NCBI GenBank assembly: GCA_934486455.1
Contig: CAKSPR010000042.1
Coordinates: 1-15,508, forward strand
DNA: 15,508 bases
From: an uncultured Eubacteriales bacterium
GTDB lineage: Bacteria > Bacillota > Clostridia > Oscillospirales > Acutalibacteraceae
Reading direction: 5' to 3'
This document shows, piece by piece, positions 13,740-15,508 of this stretch. Both the position numbers and the translations under genes were made by a program. The notes beneath the pieces are model-generated. The model made no database searches and had not been told where the DNA came from. It saw only the letters and a list, made by a program, of their open reading frames with translations. The stretch's first letter is position 1, and every line of letters starts with the position of its first letter.

Positions 13740-14358
13740 TAAAGATGAATTTTCCCGCCCTGCACATGACCGTCGACTGGAAAACCCCGTCGGCCGTAAA
13801 GAAAAACCACAGCTGGTTTTCCTCGGTCTGATACATAAGGCAGCTTGAACCGGTCGAGCCGTATAAAAGATTTTTGTCCGACACCTCGTCATACCCGCCG
13901 TCGAATTTTGCCTCCCCCATGACCTTCCTGATCTGATCCTTGGTGGTGATGGTGGAGGTAAACTGGAATATGTCGCCGTACTGGGCAATGGCCACCGCTC
14001 CGCTTGAGGGTGCGGCGGTGTCGATAAATATCTGACCGCCTACCGGAAGATAGATGTCGTACCCCTCCCTGTCGGTTTCGGTGTAAAGTCCTTCGGGGAA
14101 AAGAGCCTTGAATTCGTCCGCTCCCATTCCGAGAGCGACATCCGCAAAGCCGCCGCCCTCAGATGTCTGAAGGGGCATTTTCCCCTCCTTAAGCGCCGAA
14201 AGAGCCTCGGAATCATCCACCTTAACGGTGGTGGCCCCGTCGAAATATGTGGCGTCGGAAACGACCGAGCCGGCGTTCTTTGCGTCACCCTTCCCCTTAC
14301 AGGAGCAAAGGCTTAAAAGTGCGGCGGCGCAGATCATTACGGCAATCAGCTTTTTCAT
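13732..14358 (-). CDS. Lipoprotein of unknown function
   Basis: This 208-residue predicted lipoprotein begins MKKLIAVMICAAALLSLCSC; Cys20 follows a lipobox (Leu-Cys-Ser-Cys), so it is probably lipid-anchored to the outer face of the membrane. The mature part starts with a short Gly/Lys/Asp linker. Two similar-looking halves follow, each with a helix of the type GMGADEFKALFP or TTKDQIRKVMGE and then strands, the second ending YQTEENQLWFFFTADG. This is faintly like the BLIP/SmpA fold, but the match is too weak for a name. The start at 14358 is chosen for AGGGG eight bases upstream and the clean signal peptide; a longer frame from 14409 lacks a ribosome binding site. It lies 92 bases downstream of the nicotinate phosphoribosyltransferase gene, possibly in one transcript. 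Confidence 0.75.
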   Translation of the reverse strand: MKKLIAVMICAAALLSLCSCKGKGDAKNAGSVVSDATYFDGATTVKVDDSEALSALKEGKMPLQTSEGGGFADVALGMGADEFKALFPEGLYTETDREGYDIYLPVGGQIFIDTAAPSSGAVAIAQYGDIFQFTSTITTKDQIRKVMGEAKFDGGYDEVSDKNLLYGSTGSSCLMYQTEENQLWFFFTADGVFQSTVMCRAGKFIFNI

Positions 14359-14366
14359 TATATCGA

Positions 14367-14371
14367 CCCCT
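14367..14371 (-). promoter_or_regulatory. Ribosome binding site fixing lipoprotein start
   Basis: On the minus strand AGGGG lies eight bases before the ATG at 14358. It favours that start over the in-frame ATG at 14409, which would put 17 polar residues ahead of the signal peptide. Confidence 0.6.
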
Positions 14372-14450
14372 GCCTTTGTTTTAAGAATTCGGTCAAAACA
14401 ACCTGACATAGATTTGTTTCGGGATTTTTTATCAACACCCTGCCCTGCAC

Positions 14451-15508
14451 CTATTCGGAGAATTCGGTCAAAAGCTCATGGCGCAAATTCCACAGCTTTT
14501 CGGACATATCAACATAATAGTGGTGGGGATTTTCAAAGCGGGTGACCTCCTCCCAAAGAGAAGAAATCTGGGAATGGCAGTAGCTTTGAATTTCGGGCAG
14601 CGTGGGACTTGAATATACACACTGGCCGTTTACGAATATCGGCTGGAGCAGGCGGCGGGCAACAAAATTGTCCACCGTTTTTCTTTTCCATGTGTGAATG
14701 GGATCGAAAAGCTCGTAGGGAGCGTTTTGGTCTATCTCCTCGGTCGAGAGGGTAACAACATCGGCAATGGCCTTGCCGACCTCCCTGTCGAAAAGACGCC
14801 ACACGGTCTTTGAGCCGGGGGTGGTAATCTTCCCGGTGTTGTCGCTTATCTTGATGCGGGGAATAATCTCGCCCTTTTCTTCAACGGCCGAAAGCTTATA
14901 AACTCCGTTAAGACAGGGGCATGATGCGGCGGTTATAAGCTGCTCGCCAACGGCAAAGCTGTCCACGGGCGCGCCCTGAATGAGCATATCCCTGATTATA
15001 TCCTCGTTTACCGAGTTTGAAACGGTTATCTGGCAATCGGCATATCCCGCCTCGTCTAACATCCTGCGGGCTTTTTTGGAAAGATAGGTCATATCTCCCG
15101 AGTCGATTCTTATTCCCTTCGGTCGGACGCCCATGGGCTTTAAAACCTCGTCGAAAACCCTTATGGCGTTAGGTACGCCGGATTTTACCGTGCTGTATGT
15201 GTCGACAAGCAGGACGCAGTTGTTGGGGAACTGGGTCGCGTAATATTTAAAGGCCTCATATTCGCTGTCGAAGGCCTGCACAAGACTGTGGGTCATTGTG
15301 GAAAAGGCGGGAATTCCGAATTCCTTTGAGGCAACAACATCGGAGGTGGCGTTGCATCCTCCGATAAACGCCGCTCTCGCTCCGTAAACTGCGGCCGATG
15401 CTTCGTGGGCGCGCTTTGTTCCGAATTCGTAAACCTCGCGGCCGTCGGCGGCACGCACAATGCGGGCGGCCTTTGTGGCAATAAGCGACTGATAATTTAT
15501 CATCATGA
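14451..15508 (-). CDS. pncB: Nicotinate phosphoribosyltransferase, 5' end outside window
   Basis: The last 352 or so residues of a cytoplasmic enzyme that joins nicotinate to PRPP, with ATP hydrolysis, for NAD salvage. Visible blocks are YQSLIATKAARI, FGTKRAHEA, YGARAAFIGGCNATSDV, FSTMTHSLVQAF (carrying the probable phosphorylated active-site His), RIDSGDM, and FAVGEQLITA. The family is usually around 480-490 residues, so roughly 130 N-terminal residues lie beyond the right edge. The Met near 15506 is internal, because homologous sequence normally continues upstream of the YQSLIATKAAR block. The C-terminal region with HTWKRKTVDNF is complete and ends at TAG 14451. A lipoprotein gene follows downstream. 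Confidence 0.93.
   Translation of the reverse strand, partial: MMINYQSLIATKAARIVRAADGREVYEFGTKRAHEASAAVYGARAAFIGGCNATSDVVASKEFGIPAFSTMTHSLVQAFDSEYEAFKYYATQFPNNCVLLVDTYSTVKSGVPNAIRVFDEVLKPMGVRPKGIRIDSGDMTYLSKKARRMLDEAGYADCQITVSNSVNEDIIRDMLIQGAPVDSFAVGEQLITAASCPCLNGVYKLSAVEEKGEIIPRIKISDNTGKITTPGSKTVWRLFDREVGKAIADVVTLSTEEIDQNAPYELFDPIHTWKRKTVDNFVARRLLQPIFVNGQCVYSSPTLPEIQSYCHSQISSLWEEVTRFENPHHYYVDMSEKLWNLRHELLTEFSE

Noticed and set aside
1..15508. CRISPR array, tRNA, rRNA, transposon or prophage
   Set aside because: No spaced direct repeats, cloverleaf, rRNA core, transposase or phage structural gene was seen on either strand.

Overview
The window looks like chromosome from an anaerobic, fibre-degrading Clostridia, most like the Ruminococcaceae/Oscillospiraceae. 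This is inferred from a secreted esterase carrying a type I dockerin (a cellulosome docking module), A+T-rich sigma-A promoters, strong GGAGG-type ribosome binding sites, a ferredoxin-dependent 2-oxoacid oxidoreductase and a SpoIIQ-like sporulation peptidase. Species cannot be fixed from the sequence alone. No rRNA, tRNA, CRISPR array, transposase or phage gene was seen.

Layout. Positions 1-261 hold a repeat-like stretch and a near-consensus promoter. Next come: a dockerin-bearing CE2-type SGNH esterase (262-1872, +) with a terminator; a promoter and two dyad elements (2016-2092); and a six-gene same-strand unit (2117-9178, +). That unit encodes a sodium:solute symporter, PaaK-type aryl-CoA ligase 1, IorA, IorB, PaaK-type ligase 2 and a two-ACT-domain protein, and it ends at a strong hairpin terminator (9275-9310). 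The minus strand then carries a SpoIIQ-like M23 protein (9361-10173), a CDF metal exporter (10270-11169), a CofE-like F420-0:glutamate ligase family protein (11271-12005) and a NUDIX ADP-sugar pyrophosphatase (12201-12740). Divergent from the NUDIX gene is an M14 carboxypeptidase-like protein whose catalytic residues all appear replaced (12804-13688, +). Convergent to it lie a lipoprotein (13732-14358, -) and the C-terminal three quarters of a nicotinate phosphoribosyltransferase that runs off the right edge (14451-15508, -).

How the genes work together. The core is the 2117-9178 unit. PaaK joins arylacetates (phenylacetate, hydroxyphenylacetate, indoleacetate) to CoA, and IorAB interconverts aryl-CoA + CO2 + reduced ferredoxin with the arylpyruvate. 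With an uptake carrier in front and an amino-acid-sensing ACT protein behind, the simplest reading is an arylacetate salvage route to aromatic amino acids, as known physiologically from rumen bacteria that carboxylate phenylacetate. The reverse, catabolic direction is also chemically possible. Two different ligases flanking one oxidoreductase suggest two acid substrates feeding a shared enzyme.

The other points worth a second look are the apparent M14 pseudo-peptidase, the CofE-like protein in a lineage not known to make F420, and the dyad just downstream of the symporter promoter. No gene-free stretch exceeds 300 bases; the largest are 1-261, 1873-2116, 12006-12200 and 9179-9360, each described below.
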